Assembly: GCA_036258055.1 (NCBI GenBank) | Contig: DATAEK010000240.1 | Coordinates: forward strand, 1-18,433 | Direction of reading: 5' to 3' | DNA: 18,433 nucleotides | DNA from: DATAEK01 sp036258055 | GTDB taxonomy: Bacteria; Acidobacteriota; Vicinamibacteria; Vicinamibacterales; 2-12-FULL-66-21 | Part shown: positions 8,414 through 15,688 of the stretch, in pieces | Position numbering within the stretch: position 1 is the stretch's first letter | Layout of the letters: each line of letters begins with the position of its first letter | The notes under the pieces: model-generated | Seen by the model: only the letters and a program-made list of their open reading frames with translations | Told to the model about the DNA's origin: nothing | Database searches by the model: none | Program-made: the position numbers and the translations under genes

Positions 8414-10000
8414 ATGGGGAGTGTGACCGGCACCGCTCGTGAACCCGCGCCGCTGGTCATCCCCCCGATGTTCAATCTGACGACCGCGCTCGTCGACGAT
8501 CGGCTCGCGTCCGGCGACGAGGCTCGCGTAGCCATCGAGACGCCGTCGCGAACGTGGACCTACGGCGAAGTCTACGAGCTCGTGAACCGCGCGGGCAACG
8601 CACTGCTCGCGCTGGGCGTCATGCGCGAGCAACGGGTCCTCATCTGCCTCCCCGATTCCGTCGAGTTCATCGCCGCGCTCCTCGGCGCGATCAGAATCGG
8701 AGCCGTGGGGGTCCCGTGCAGCACGTTCCTGGGTAGCGCCGACTACGCCTACTTTCTCAGAGAGACGCGCGCCGCCGTCCTCGTCACGACGCGCGAGTTG
8801 CTGGGACGGATGACCACAGCCGCTGCTGAGGCCCGTGATCTCCGGTCGATCGTCATCGTCGGTCCGGCAGCACAGGATCCCCGCGCCCGGGACTGGGGTG
8901 CGCTGGTCGACAGCGCTTCTCCAGAGTCGCCGGCGGCGGAGACCCATCGCGACGAAGCCGCGTTGTGGCTGTGGACTTCTGGAAGCACCGGGGAACCGAA
9001 GGCCGCGGTGCATCTGCACCAGGATGCGCTGTGGTGCTGCCACCTCTTTGGACAAGGCGTTCTCGGGATCGGGCGCAATGATCGCGTCTTTTCCGCGGCC
9101 AAGCTCTTTCACGCCTACGGTCTCGGCAACGCGCTCTTCTTTCCGTTCTGGACCGGCGCCACCGCGATTCTCGTCCCGGACCGCGCCCTGCCCGATCTGG
9201 TCTTCACCGTCATCGACTCGCGGAAGCCGACGGTCTTCTTCGGCGTGCCTACGCTCTACGCCTCGATGCTGCAGATTGACGACGCGGCCGAGCGGTTCGA
9301 TCTGTCGTCGCTCCGATTCTGCGTCTCCGCGGGAGAACCGCTGCCAGCGGAAATCTATCACCGCTGGCACGCCCGGTTTCACCTCGAGATCCTCGACGGC
9401 ATCGGGTCCACCGAGCTCCTGAACATGTACATCTGCTCCCGGCCCGGCCGCATCAAAGCCGGCAGCAGCGGCGAGATCGTGCCCGGATACTCGGTGCGGA
9501 TCGTCGACGAGCAGGGCGACGAGGTCGCCACCAATCAGACCGGCGACCTTCTGGTGAAGGGACCGAGTGCGTCGGTCATGTACTGGAACCGGCGCGACCA
9601 AACGAAGCAGAAGATGCGGGGCGAATGGTTCGTGTCCGGGGACAAGTATCGCGTCGACGAAGACGGCTATTTCTGGTACGCGGGCCGAGCCGACGACATG
9701 TTCAAGGTCTCCGGCGAGTGGGTCTCGCCAACGGAGGTCGAGGCGACGCTCGTCACCCACGACGCGGTCGTGGAGTGCGCGGTCGTCCCCTACGCCGAGG
9801 CGTTGGGAGTCCTCAAGCCACGGGCGTTCGTCGTCCTCCGCGCGGGCGTGGAGGGATCCCGTACGCTCATCGAGGAACTGCAGGCCGTTGTGCGCTCACG
9901 CCTCGCAGCGTACAAGTGCCCCCGCGAAATTGCGTTCCTGCCCGAGCTCCCCAAGACCGCGACCGGTAAGATTCAGCGCTTCAAGCTCAGGTCGATCTGA
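8414..10000 (+). CDS. benzoate-CoA ligase family, AMP-dependent acyl-CoA synthetase
   Basis: From the ATG at 8414 the protein has 528 residues, the usual length for this ANL-superfamily group. It activates a carboxylic acid with ATP to an acyl-adenylate and transfers it to CoA. The P-loop-like A3 motif WTSGSTGEPKAAVH starts at residue 187. Further motifs are DGIGSTELLNMY (A5), SGDKYRVDEDGYFWYAGRAD (A7), FKVSGEWVSPTEVE (hinge A8) and PKTATGKIQRF with the catalytic lysine at about 519 (A10). The SAAKLFHAYGLGNALFFPF region resembles benzoate-CoA ligases. Starts further upstream lie in repeat array B and are rejected; GTG 8423 or ATG 8468 are alternatives. GGAAAG just before 8414 is too close to be a good binding site. 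No aromatic-degradation genes are nearby, so the substrate is open. Confidence 0.88.
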   Translation: MGSVTGTAREPAPLVIPPMFNLTTALVDDRLASGDEARVAIETPSRTWTYGEVYELVNRAGNALLALGVMREQRVLICLPDSVEFIAALLGAIRIGAVGVPCSTFLGSADYAYFLRETRAAVLVTTRELLGRMTTAAAEARDLRSIVIVGPAAQDPRARDWGALVDSASPESPAAETHRDEAALWLWTSGSTGEPKAAVHLHQDALWCCHLFGQGVLGIGRNDRVFSAAKLFHAYGLGNALFFPFWTGATAILVPDRALPDLVFTVIDSRKPTVFFGVPTLYASMLQIDDAAERFDLSSLRFCVSAGEPLPAEIYHRWHARFHLEILDGIGSTELLNMYICSRPGRIKAGSSGEIVPGYSVRIVDEQGDEVATNQTGDLLVKGPSASVMYWNRRDQTKQKMRGEWFVSGDKYRVDEDGYFWYAGRADDMFKVSGEWVSPTEVEATLVTHDAVVECAVVPYAEALGVLKPRAFVVLRAGVEGSRTLIEELQAVVRSRLAAYKCPREIAFLPELPKTATGKIQRFKLRSI

Positions 10001-10100
10001 CTCACGTGCCGAGTTCGCCGGCCCGTTCCGCGATCGCCGGCGCGCTGTACTGCAAGAAGGACATAACCCTCAGTCGCCTGTTTTGTTGGGTGCCGATTTC

Positions 10101-10125
10101 GGCCAACTTGTTGGCCACCGGCCAA
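10101..10125. repeat. alternating palindromes GGCCAA / TTGGCC
   Basis: Three arms, GGCCAA (10101-10106), TTGGCC (10111-10116) and GGCCAA (10120-10125), allow two mutually exclusive hairpins with 4- and 3-base loops. A partial fourth arm, GTTGG at 10085-10089, lies just upstream. There is no T-run. The rest of 10001-10230 has no coding look and no clear promoter. Confidence 0.6.
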
Positions 10126-10230
10126 CGGGCTGTCTGATCACCGGACCACACATCATAAAAAGGCCTCGATAAACATTGACGAAATCGCGGACGGCAGGCG
10201 GTTGACCTGAATCTTGCAGCTACCTCACGC

Positions 10231-10446
10231 GTGGGCGTGGTCCTCATCTTCTGGCGTGACGGCGACATGCGGTGCGAGTGGGAACCGGAAGAAGGCCGCA
10301 TGCGTCTCGTCGACGGCGCGGCAACAGTTCGGGACGAACGCGCCAGCTCGTCGCGAGAGGCGGCGACGAAAGCGCGGGCCATGTTCGACAGCTTCCACGC
10401 ACCGGGCGAGCCCAGCCCCGCGAGCGGGCCGCCCCGGCACTCCTGA
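10231..10446 (+). CDS. small hypothetical protein (71 residues)
   Basis: A GTG-started frame encodes 71 residues with a hydrophobic-aromatic start (VVLIFWRDGDMRCEWEPEEG) and a charged middle predicted to be helical (SSREAATKARAMFDSF), ending in a Pro/Ser-rich tail. Third codon positions are mostly G or C, as in the neighbouring genes, which favours real coding. There is no convincing ribosome binding site and I recognise no family. It lies in an otherwise gene-free stretch of 582 bases before the glycosyltransferase. It could also be a chance open frame in GC-rich DNA. Confidence 0.4.
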   Translation: MGVVLIFWRDGDMRCEWEPEEGRMRLVDGAATVRDERASSSREAATKARAMFDSFHAPGEPSPASGPPRHS

Positions 10447-10582
10447 CTGGGCTCCGCCCCGGCTCTTCTCCAAGCCCCTATCCCTCGTGCCATACTCGCG
10501 AGCGCCCGATTGACGTGTTGGTGTGATTTCCGCCGCGGCTGGCTAGCGCGGCTGCGAGTTGCGCCGGCGCGGCGGGTGACGG

Positions 10583-12247
10583 ATGCGCCGCGCCTTCTGC
10601 TACGCCCTCGACCTGCTCATCATCGCCGCTGGTGCGGTGATCCTCTTCCTACTGATCGGCGGTGGCGGCGTGTACCGCATGGCCGGCACGGTTGTGCGGC
10701 TGCGGTCGGTCGGCAATCCTCTCATTGTTCTGGGGCTCCTGCTCGCCGCGCGCTACGTCTGCCGCAGGGCCGCGCCGTTCCTTGGCGTCGGCAACTGGGC
10801 CCTCGACGACGCCGATAGACGGACGCTGAGGTCCCTTCTCGGCGCGCACGTCTCGGCGTCACGGCTGCCGGTGTCGCGTGGGTGGAGATGGACGACGATC
10901 GTCGCGATCGTCGCGCTGTCCCTCAAATTGACGTTTGCCTGGATGCACCCCGGGTTCCACCAGGGAGATGATGTCGAGATCCAGGAGATGACGATTGGTA
11001 CGCTGACGCACGCGCAGTGGCCGATCTGGAATATCCGCAGCGCAGTCTTTCCGATGGGCGTGATCTACCCGTTGCAGCGCCTCGCGCGCGCAGCCGGGGT
11101 CACGTCCATCGACACGACGGTCTTCGTCGGACGTGCCTCGGTCGCGCTTCTTTCAACGGCGTCGATCCTGCTCGTGTGGCGAGCGGGCCGTCTCCTCTTT
11201 CCCGCCGAGGCTGGATATGCGCTGCTCGCCGTCTTGCTGTTCGCCTCCAACAAGCTGCACATCTCATTCGGCAGCTCCGAGCTTCCGCGTCCCGTTGTGG
11301 CGGTCTTGCTGATTGCCGCCTTCGTCGTGTTGTTGCGTCACCGCACGATCGCGGGCGCGTGTGCGGGAGGCGCACTGCTGGGCCTGGCGGCGTCACTTCG
11401 TTACGGCGAAGCTGGATTCGTGGTGGCGGCGTGCCTGCAGCTCGCACTCGAGCGGCGCTGGACGCACCTCGTAGCCTGCGCGCTATCGAGCGTGCTCGCG
11501 GCAGGCGCCGCCCTCGGCGTCGCGGACGCGCTCTACTGGGGCCGGCCGTTCGCCAGCCTCCTCAACATCGTGGACTACACGATCGTCAAACGCGCATCGT
11601 CGGCGGGACCTCCGCCGGCCGCGTGGTGGTACGTTACGTCCGTTTCGGACTGGGCCACGTGGCCGGTGATCGGGCTTGCCATCATCGGCACGCGCCGCGC
11701 GACCTGGCAGACGGCGCTGTGGACGTGGCTTCCGATCGCAATCCTGAGCGCGCTGCCTCCGAAAGAGCCGCGGTACATGATCCCCGTCATGCCGTTCGCA
11801 GCGCTCCTCGCCGCGAATGGTGTTCGCTCAATCCTGGCGCGATGGGCGGTGTCTCCTCCGGTCTGGCATGCGGCGCCGGTTGCGCTGGCCGCGGCACTCA
11901 CGCTCGGCTTTCTCCATGACGCCGGCGGCTGGCGTCTTCGTCGTTCGAACGACGACGTCAGGTTTGCACCGACGCTCGCAGCACAGGCAACCGGAGGCGA
12001 GGGGCTGGCCGTCGAACAACTCTGGCGCGTCGGCGGGCATCTCTATCTTGGCGACGTCGATCCGTTGATCGATCTGGATCCATCCGTCATTCGCAACGCT
12101 GGCCTCCCCGCCGACGTCATCGCGCGTGCGCGATCGATCGCCCTCGATGCGCAAACGGCGTCGCAACCTGGCGTCTCCGATCGACTCGCGTCAGCTGGCT
12201 ATCGCGCGGTGATGAAGACGACGAGCTACGTCGTGTTTCAGCGATAA
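10583..12247 (+). CDS. GT-C fold membrane glycosyltransferase (mannosyltransferase-like)
   Basis: This 554-residue polytopic membrane protein has about ten or more hydrophobic segments, for example 10-27, 45-58, 103-120, and several between about 180 and 460. After the third lies HPGFHQGDDVEIQE (122-135), whose D129, D130 and E132 sit where GT-C enzymes carry the acidic catalytic motif in the first large loop (GT22 enzymes have H-P-D-E). EPRYMIPVMPF near 395 matches the conserved E-x-R-F/Y-x-x-P segment of GT22/GT-C mannosyltransferases. A soluble C-terminal part follows. Such enzymes transfer a sugar from a lipid-linked donor on the non-cytoplasmic side. No cell-wall or polysaccharide cluster is adjacent, so the acceptor is unknown. 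The ATG at 10583 is the best start; the binding site is weak. Confidence 0.75.
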   Translation: MRRAFCYALDLLIIAAGAVILFLLIGGGGVYRMAGTVVRLRSVGNPLIVLGLLLAARYVCRRAAPFLGVGNWALDDADRRTLRSLLGAHVSASRLPVSRGWRWTTIVAIVALSLKLTFAWMHPGFHQGDDVEIQEMTIGTLTHAQWPIWNIRSAVFPMGVIYPLQRLARAAGVTSIDTTVFVGRASVALLSTASILLVWRAGRLLFPAEAGYALLAVLLFASNKLHISFGSSELPRPVVAVLLIAAFVVLLRHRTIAGACAGGALLGLAASLRYGEAGFVVAACLQLALERRWTHLVACALSSVLAAGAALGVADALYWGRPFASLLNIVDYTIVKRASSAGPPPAAWWYVTSVSDWATWPVIGLAIIGTRRATWQTALWTWLPIAILSALPPKEPRYMIPVMPFAALLAANGVRSILARWAVSPPVWHAAPVALAAALTLGFLHDAGGWRLRRSNDDVRFAPTLAAQATGGEGLAVEQLWRVGGHLYLGDVDPLIDLDPSVIRNAGLPADVIARARSIALDAQTASQPGVSDRLASAGYRAVMKTTSYVVFQR

Positions 12248-12303
12248 CTGTGAACGCCGACGGACGACCCACTTCCGACCGGTGATAGTAGTTGGATGCA
12301 GAG

Positions 12304-12654
12304 CTACGGCTGGCCGAGCCGGTAGCGCCCGAGCCGTGCGAGCAGCGTGGTTTTGAGATCCGATTCGGACATCGCGGTAGTGAGATCGATGTCCGCTTCA
12401 CTGGTCGCATCGACGAGCGCACGGATCAGTTGGGCGCGACTGATCGCGGCACCGCTCTGTGCGCGGATGTTCGCGGCCAGGCGATCGAGAAACACGATCT
12501 GTCGATTGAAGAGCACGACCGTGACCTTCGTCCACGCCTCGTCGTGAATCGGCGGGCGGCCCGGACGACGCTTGCCGCTCGCCGGCCGTCGCGTCGGCGC
12601 AAAAATATCGGCGTCGGACTTCGTCGAGTTCGTGGGCTTGCCCCGGCGCGGCAT
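12304..12654 (-). CDS. ribbon-helix-helix DNA-binding protein, ParG-like partner of ParA
   Basis: The 116-residue protein starts at the ATG ending at 12654, preceded by GGAG seven bases upstream; a start at 12684 is possible but less likely. Residues 1-36 are polar and strongly basic (APTRRPASGKRRPGRPP), probably disordered. KVTVVLF (43-49) looks like the DNA-contacting strand, followed by two helices at about 51-66 and 71-85, the ribbon-helix-helix pattern of CopG/ParG/Arc. An acidic-then-basic tail closes it. Next to a ParA gene in the same orientation, the likely role is centromere-binding protein and autorepressor of a ParFG-like (type Ib) partition pair. ParG proteins also have a flexible basic N-tail that stimulates the ATPase. 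The family call rests on pattern only. Confidence 0.6.
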   Translation of the reverse strand: MPRRGKPTNSTKSDADIFAPTRRPASGKRRPGRPPIHDEAWTKVTVVLFNRQIVFLDRLAANIRAQSGAAISRAQLIRALVDATSEADIDLTTAMSESDLKTTLLARLGRYRLGQP

Positions 12655-12690
12655 CAGAAGACTCCGGGCCCAGCGCACCGACACCCTATT

Positions 12691-12854
12691 CGTTCCATCC
12701 CAAATGCAAACTCGGCATGTGACGGCTGGGTCGGCGGCTATTCAATACTCGCCGCTAAGTTTACTTCAAGCTCTTCAATTGGAACAGGATTCTTGTGCAG
12801 AGTATCGTTCCACCCTCAACAGCCTCCAGCCCCCTGCCAGGCGTGATGGAACTC
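12691..12854. repeat. four GTTCCA boxes, candidate operator or parS
   Basis: Four copies of a GTTCCA core lie in the gap between parA and the RHH gene: CGTTCCATCCC (12691-12701), inverted TTGGAACAG (12779-12787), CGTTCCACCC (12806-12815), and inverted GATGGAACTC (12845-12854, touching the parA stop). Orientation alternates. A variant, GTTCCGTC (13630-13637), lies just upstream of the parA start. The gap is AT-richer than its surroundings. Binding by the RHH protein is inference. Confidence 0.4.
12742..12769 (-). promoter_or_regulatory. possible promoter for the RHH gene
   Basis: On the minus strand TTGAAG (12769-12764) and TATTGA (12747-12742) are separated by 16 bases. This would give a leader of about 80 bases before the RHH gene. 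It lies between the GTTCCA boxes, as expected if the gene is autoregulated. The match to consensus is moderate. Confidence 0.3.
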
Positions 12855-13620
12855 AATGACGGAGGGGCCGCAGCCGCTCGAGCACTTCGCCAGCAAGGCG
12901 CCGATAAGCGTCTGCCGCCGCCGATCGCGGGGCGTAGGAGAGAACCGGCTGCGACGCCGCCGGCGCCGCCTCGATGGCGGGATTCAGTCCGATTTCCGTG
13001 TGAAACACGCGGTCTCGGTACTGAGCGCGGAGGCGTTCCCGAATCACGGAGGTCCGCGCCTGCTGATCGACCATGGTCAGGAGCACGCCCAGCAGCCGGC
13101 TCCGGCTGGCGAGCCGTGAGCGGACGATGTCGGCTGATGCGAGAAGCCCGACGAGGGCCTCGGCCGCAAGGAATCGCGGGACGACCGGCACGATGAAACC
13201 ATCGGATGCGACGAGGGCGTTGACACTGATGAGAGACAGTGACGGTGGGCAGTCGAGCAGGATCAGTTCGTAGTCAGGCAGGACCGTCTGCAGCAGCTGC
13301 CGCAGCGCGAGCTCGCGTCCCGGAACGTCGCAGAGTGCCAGATCCGCCGAGGCCAGCTCGATCGAACCGGTGACCAGATCGAGATGTGGCGTGGCGGTTC
13401 TGCGGATCGCCTGCGCGAGCGGGACCTGATGGAGGAGGCAGCTCGCCGACGACGGGCGAAGCCGCCCGCGAGGCACACCGAGCCACATGGACGCCGACGC
13501 CTGGCTGTCGAGATCCATGATGAGCACACGCCGCCGCGCACTTGCGAGCGCGGCGCCGAGGTTCACCGACGTGGTGGTTTTTCCCACGCCTCCTTTGCTG
13601 TTGACGACCGCGATGACCAC
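12853..13620 (-). CDS. parA: ParA/Soj family ATPase
   Basis: This 255-residue protein starts at GTG 13620, the only start after an in-frame stop. It has the deviant Walker A box SKGGVGKTT (8-16) with the ParA signature lysine K9, an A' motif VLIMDLDSQAS (32-42) and Walker B LILLDCPP (119-126). It ends without an extra domain, as in Soj and small ParA proteins that lack an N-terminal HTH. Such ATPases bind the nucleoid in the ATP form and position plasmids, chromosome origins or protein clusters. The gene 198 bases downstream encodes the likely partner, an RHH protein. No ParB, replication or conjugation gene is present. A -10-like TAGAAT lies 17 bases before the start codon on the minus strand. 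Confidence 0.92.
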   Translation of the reverse strand: MVIAVVNSKGGVGKTTTSVNLGAALASARRRVLIMDLDSQASASMWLGVPRGRLRPSSASCLLHQVPLAQAIRRTATPHLDLVTGSIELASADLALCDVPGRELALRQLLQTVLPDYELILLDCPPSLSLISVNALVASDGFIVPVVPRFLAAEALVGLLASADIVRSRLASRSRLLGVLLTMVDQQARTSVIRERLRAQYRDRVFHTEIGLNPAIEAAPAASQPVLSYAPRSAAADAYRRLAGEVLERLRPLRH

Positions 13621-13858
13621 GACGTAATTGTTCCGTCATTCTATCCCGAACGTAAAAGACCGGTCGGCCCGCTGTTTCGGCGTCGCGCAAAGTCCGTTTC
13701 CCGGTTTCCGTTCGAGCACGAACCCGACCGTGCAATGGCAGCGCCAATGGTGGAGGCGGTTTTTCCTCGGCGTATTGACAGCGCCCGCGCGAGCCCCCCA
13801 CACTCAACAGACACAGCAAGTCGGAATTCACGACACAGACAGGGAGATCGCACGACGG

Positions 13859-14422
13859 ATGGGTGTGCTCGACTGGTTCAGGGCTGGAAGGGTTCGCGCG
13901 GTTCGGCGGGTTGACGAGTGGCACCGTGAGTGGTTGGAGGCAACCGCCGCACCGGATGGGTCCAGAATCGTCGAGCTCGAGCAGCGTCTGACCGCCCTGC
14001 AGCTGCCGGAAGAGGACATCGAGATCGAGCGCGAGATGCTCGCGGGATTGGGCGAGCTCGTGGCTCTCCGCGACACCTCGTCGAACGGCACCCTTCCCAC
14101 AATCGAGACCGGTCACCGCATTGTCGGCGCGGACCTCTGCCACTTCAGCGTCCCGAGCTCGAGGCCTGACGATCCGGCGCAGCCGAGTGGACGCCTGATC
14201 CTCACCAATCGCCGGGCCATTTTTGCTGGCGGACCCCAGGCGCTGACGCTGCCGTGGCACGCGGTCACGCAGGTGATGTCGGCCGACCGCGACATTGTCC
14301 TGATCCGGGCCGATCGCGAAACGCTGTATCGATTCCGCTGCAACAGTTACGGCGAAGCGCTCCGCGGCACGTTCATCGCTCGCCAGCTCTCGAACGGGCG
14401 CCGCCCGAAGCCGGCGCTATAA
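13859..14422 (+). CDS. PH-like-domain protein of unknown function
   Basis: From ATG 13859 the product has 187 residues. AGGGAG lies roughly a dozen bases upstream, which is a little far, and GTG 13863 is out of frame. The frame is open upstream to 13628, but that part reads like non-coding. The N-terminal 20-70 region is charged and probably forms a helical hairpin (HREWLEATAA, VELEQRLTALQLPEEDIEIE). Residues about 85-178 alternate strands and a final helix: GRLILTNRRAIFAGG, LPWHAVTQVMSADRDIVLIR, TLYRFRCNSYGEALRGTFIA. Strand-T-N-x-R-x-x-F/Y followed by a W/I strand is the pattern of bacterial PH-like (GRAM-type) domains. There is no signal peptide. It is divergent from parA across 238 bases. 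The function is unknown. Confidence 0.6.
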   Translation: MGVLDWFRAGRVRAVRRVDEWHREWLEATAAPDGSRIVELEQRLTALQLPEEDIEIEREMLAGLGELVALRDTSSNGTLPTIETGHRIVGADLCHFSVPSSRPDDPAQPSGRLILTNRRAIFAGGPQALTLPWHAVTQVMSADRDIVLIRADRETLYRFRCNSYGEALRGTFIARQLSNGRRPKPAL

Positions 14423-14423
14423 T
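14418..14423 (+). promoter_or_regulatory. -10 box for a likely leaderless namZ transcript
   Basis: A perfect TATAAT overlaps the stop codon of the PH-like gene (TAA 14420-14422) and ends 6 bases before the ATG at 14430. Start-site spacing of 6-7 bases puts +1 on the A of the start codon. No Shine-Dalgarno fits between. The -35 region (about 14395-14400) has no clear consensus. Confidence 0.5.
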
Positions 14424-14429
14424 TTACGT

Positions 14430-15632
14430 ATGCCCCCGACCACTTCGACGCGTCCCGGCACCAGCCTGGTCACACTCGGCATCGATCGCCTGCTCGAGCA
14501 GGATTCCGGGCTCATCTCGGGCAAGCGGATCGGTCTCGTCTCGAATCCGGCATCCATCGACGGGAACTTTCAGCACACCGCGGATCGCCTTCTCGACGGC
14601 GCGGACGCGACGCTGGTCGCGCTCTTCGGACCGCAGCACGGATTTCGATCCGACGTGCAGGACAACATGATCGAGACGCCGCACGGTCACGACGGACGCC
14701 GCGACGTTCCCGTGTACTCGCTGTACAGCGAGACCCGTGAGCCGACCGGCGAGATGCTGCGAGACGTGGATGTGCTCGTCGTGGATCTGCAGGATGTCGG
14801 CACGCGCGTCTACACGTTCATCTACACGATGGCGAACTGCATGCGTGCCGCTGCGCGGCACGGCGTGCGCGTCGTGGTCTGCGACCGGCCGAACCCGATT
14901 GGCGGAACGGACGTCGAGGGATCGGTGTTACGGACTGAGTGGGCGTCGTTTGTCGGGCAGTTTCCGATACCGCTGCGCCACGGCCTGACGATCGGGGAGC
15001 TCGCGCGCCTGTTCAACGACGAGTTCGGCGTTGGCTGCGCGCTCGACGTCGTGGCGCTCGAGGGATGGCGCCGCGAGATGTACTACGACGAAACAGGTCT
15101 TCCCTGGATCATCCCGTCGCCGAACCTGCCAACGCTCGACAGCTCCATCGTGTACCCAGGCGCGGTGCTCTTCGAGGGCACGATGCTCTCCGAAGGACGC
15201 GGAACGACGAGACCATTCGAGCTCATCGGCGCGCCGTGGATTGACGGCGAGCGTCTCGCCGAGGCGATGAACCAGCGCGGCCTGCCGGGAGTTCATTTCC
15301 GCCCAGTGTTCTTCGAGCCGACCTTCCAGAAGCATGCCCGCGAGACGTGCGGCGGGTGCCAGATCCACGTCAGCGATCGCCGCAGCTTCAAGCCCGTTCG
15401 AACCAGCGTCGAACTGCTCGCCGAGTTCCAGCACGAGTCGCCGGCGCGTTTCGCGTGGCGTCGGCCGCCGTACGAATACGAATCGACGAAGGAACCAATC
15501 GACATTCTTTACGGCTCGGACGCGCTGCGGCGAACGGTTGACGGTGGGGGCGATGTCTCAGCGCTGATCGCGTCGTGGTCAGGCGACGAGGAGAGATTCC
15601 GGAAGCAGCGGGAGAGATACTTGCTCTACTAG
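14430..15632 (+). CDS. namZ: exo-beta-N-acetylmuramidase NamZ (DUF1343, GH171)
   Basis: The 400-residue protein matches the DUF1343 family, characterised as NamZ (B. subtilis YbbC), which removes MurNAc from the non-reducing end of peptidoglycan fragments. Family features are ISGKRIGLVSNPAS (29-42), ALFGPQHGFRSDVQDN (64-79), LVVDLQDVGTRVYTFIY near 115-131, CDRPNPIGG near 151-159, FPIPLRHGLTIGELARLFN, and SPNLPTLDSSIVYPG with FEGTMLSEGRGTTRPFE. Length is normal once a signal peptide is absent. None is visible (MPPTTSTRPGTSLVTLG), so it may act in the cytoplasm on recycled muropeptides, or be exported another way. No other cell-wall recycling genes are adjacent. Confidence 0.9.
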   Translation: MPPTTSTRPGTSLVTLGIDRLLEQDSGLISGKRIGLVSNPASIDGNFQHTADRLLDGADATLVALFGPQHGFRSDVQDNMIETPHGHDGRRDVPVYSLYSETREPTGEMLRDVDVLVVDLQDVGTRVYTFIYTMANCMRAAARHGVRVVVCDRPNPIGGTDVEGSVLRTEWASFVGQFPIPLRHGLTIGELARLFNDEFGVGCALDVVALEGWRREMYYDETGLPWIIPSPNLPTLDSSIVYPGAVLFEGTMLSEGRGTTRPFELIGAPWIDGERLAEAMNQRGLPGVHFRPVFFEPTFQKHARETCGGCQIHVSDRRSFKPVRTSVELLAEFQHESPARFAWRRPPYEYESTKEPIDILYGSDALRRTVDGGGDVSALIASWSGDEERFRKQRERYLLY

Positions 15633-15639
15633 GTGGATC

Positions 15640-15688
15640 GCGGTCCGCGGTCCGCCATTTGCCCTTTACCATTTACCCTTTACCCTTT
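15640..15688 (+). repeat. heptamer array C (GCGGTCC / RCCMTTT)
   Basis: Seven consecutive heptamers in perfect register: GCGGTCC at 15640 and 15647, then GCCATTT (15654), GCCCTTT (15661), ACCATTT (15668), ACCCTTT (15675) and ACCCTTT (15682). A partly matching GCCATCG follows at 15689. The array lies between two convergent genes and overlaps the last three codons (including the stop) of the minus-strand DinB-like gene. Confidence 0.9.

Noticed and set aside
7934..9760. A 608-residue minus-strand open frame across the PQQ and ligase genes
   Set aside because: It crosses repeat array B and is antisense to two clear genes; no domain is recognisable.
12292..12846. A plus-strand open frame opposite the RHH gene
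   Set aside because: It has no motif, and the minus-strand frame has a good binding site, an RHH pattern and a ParA neighbour.
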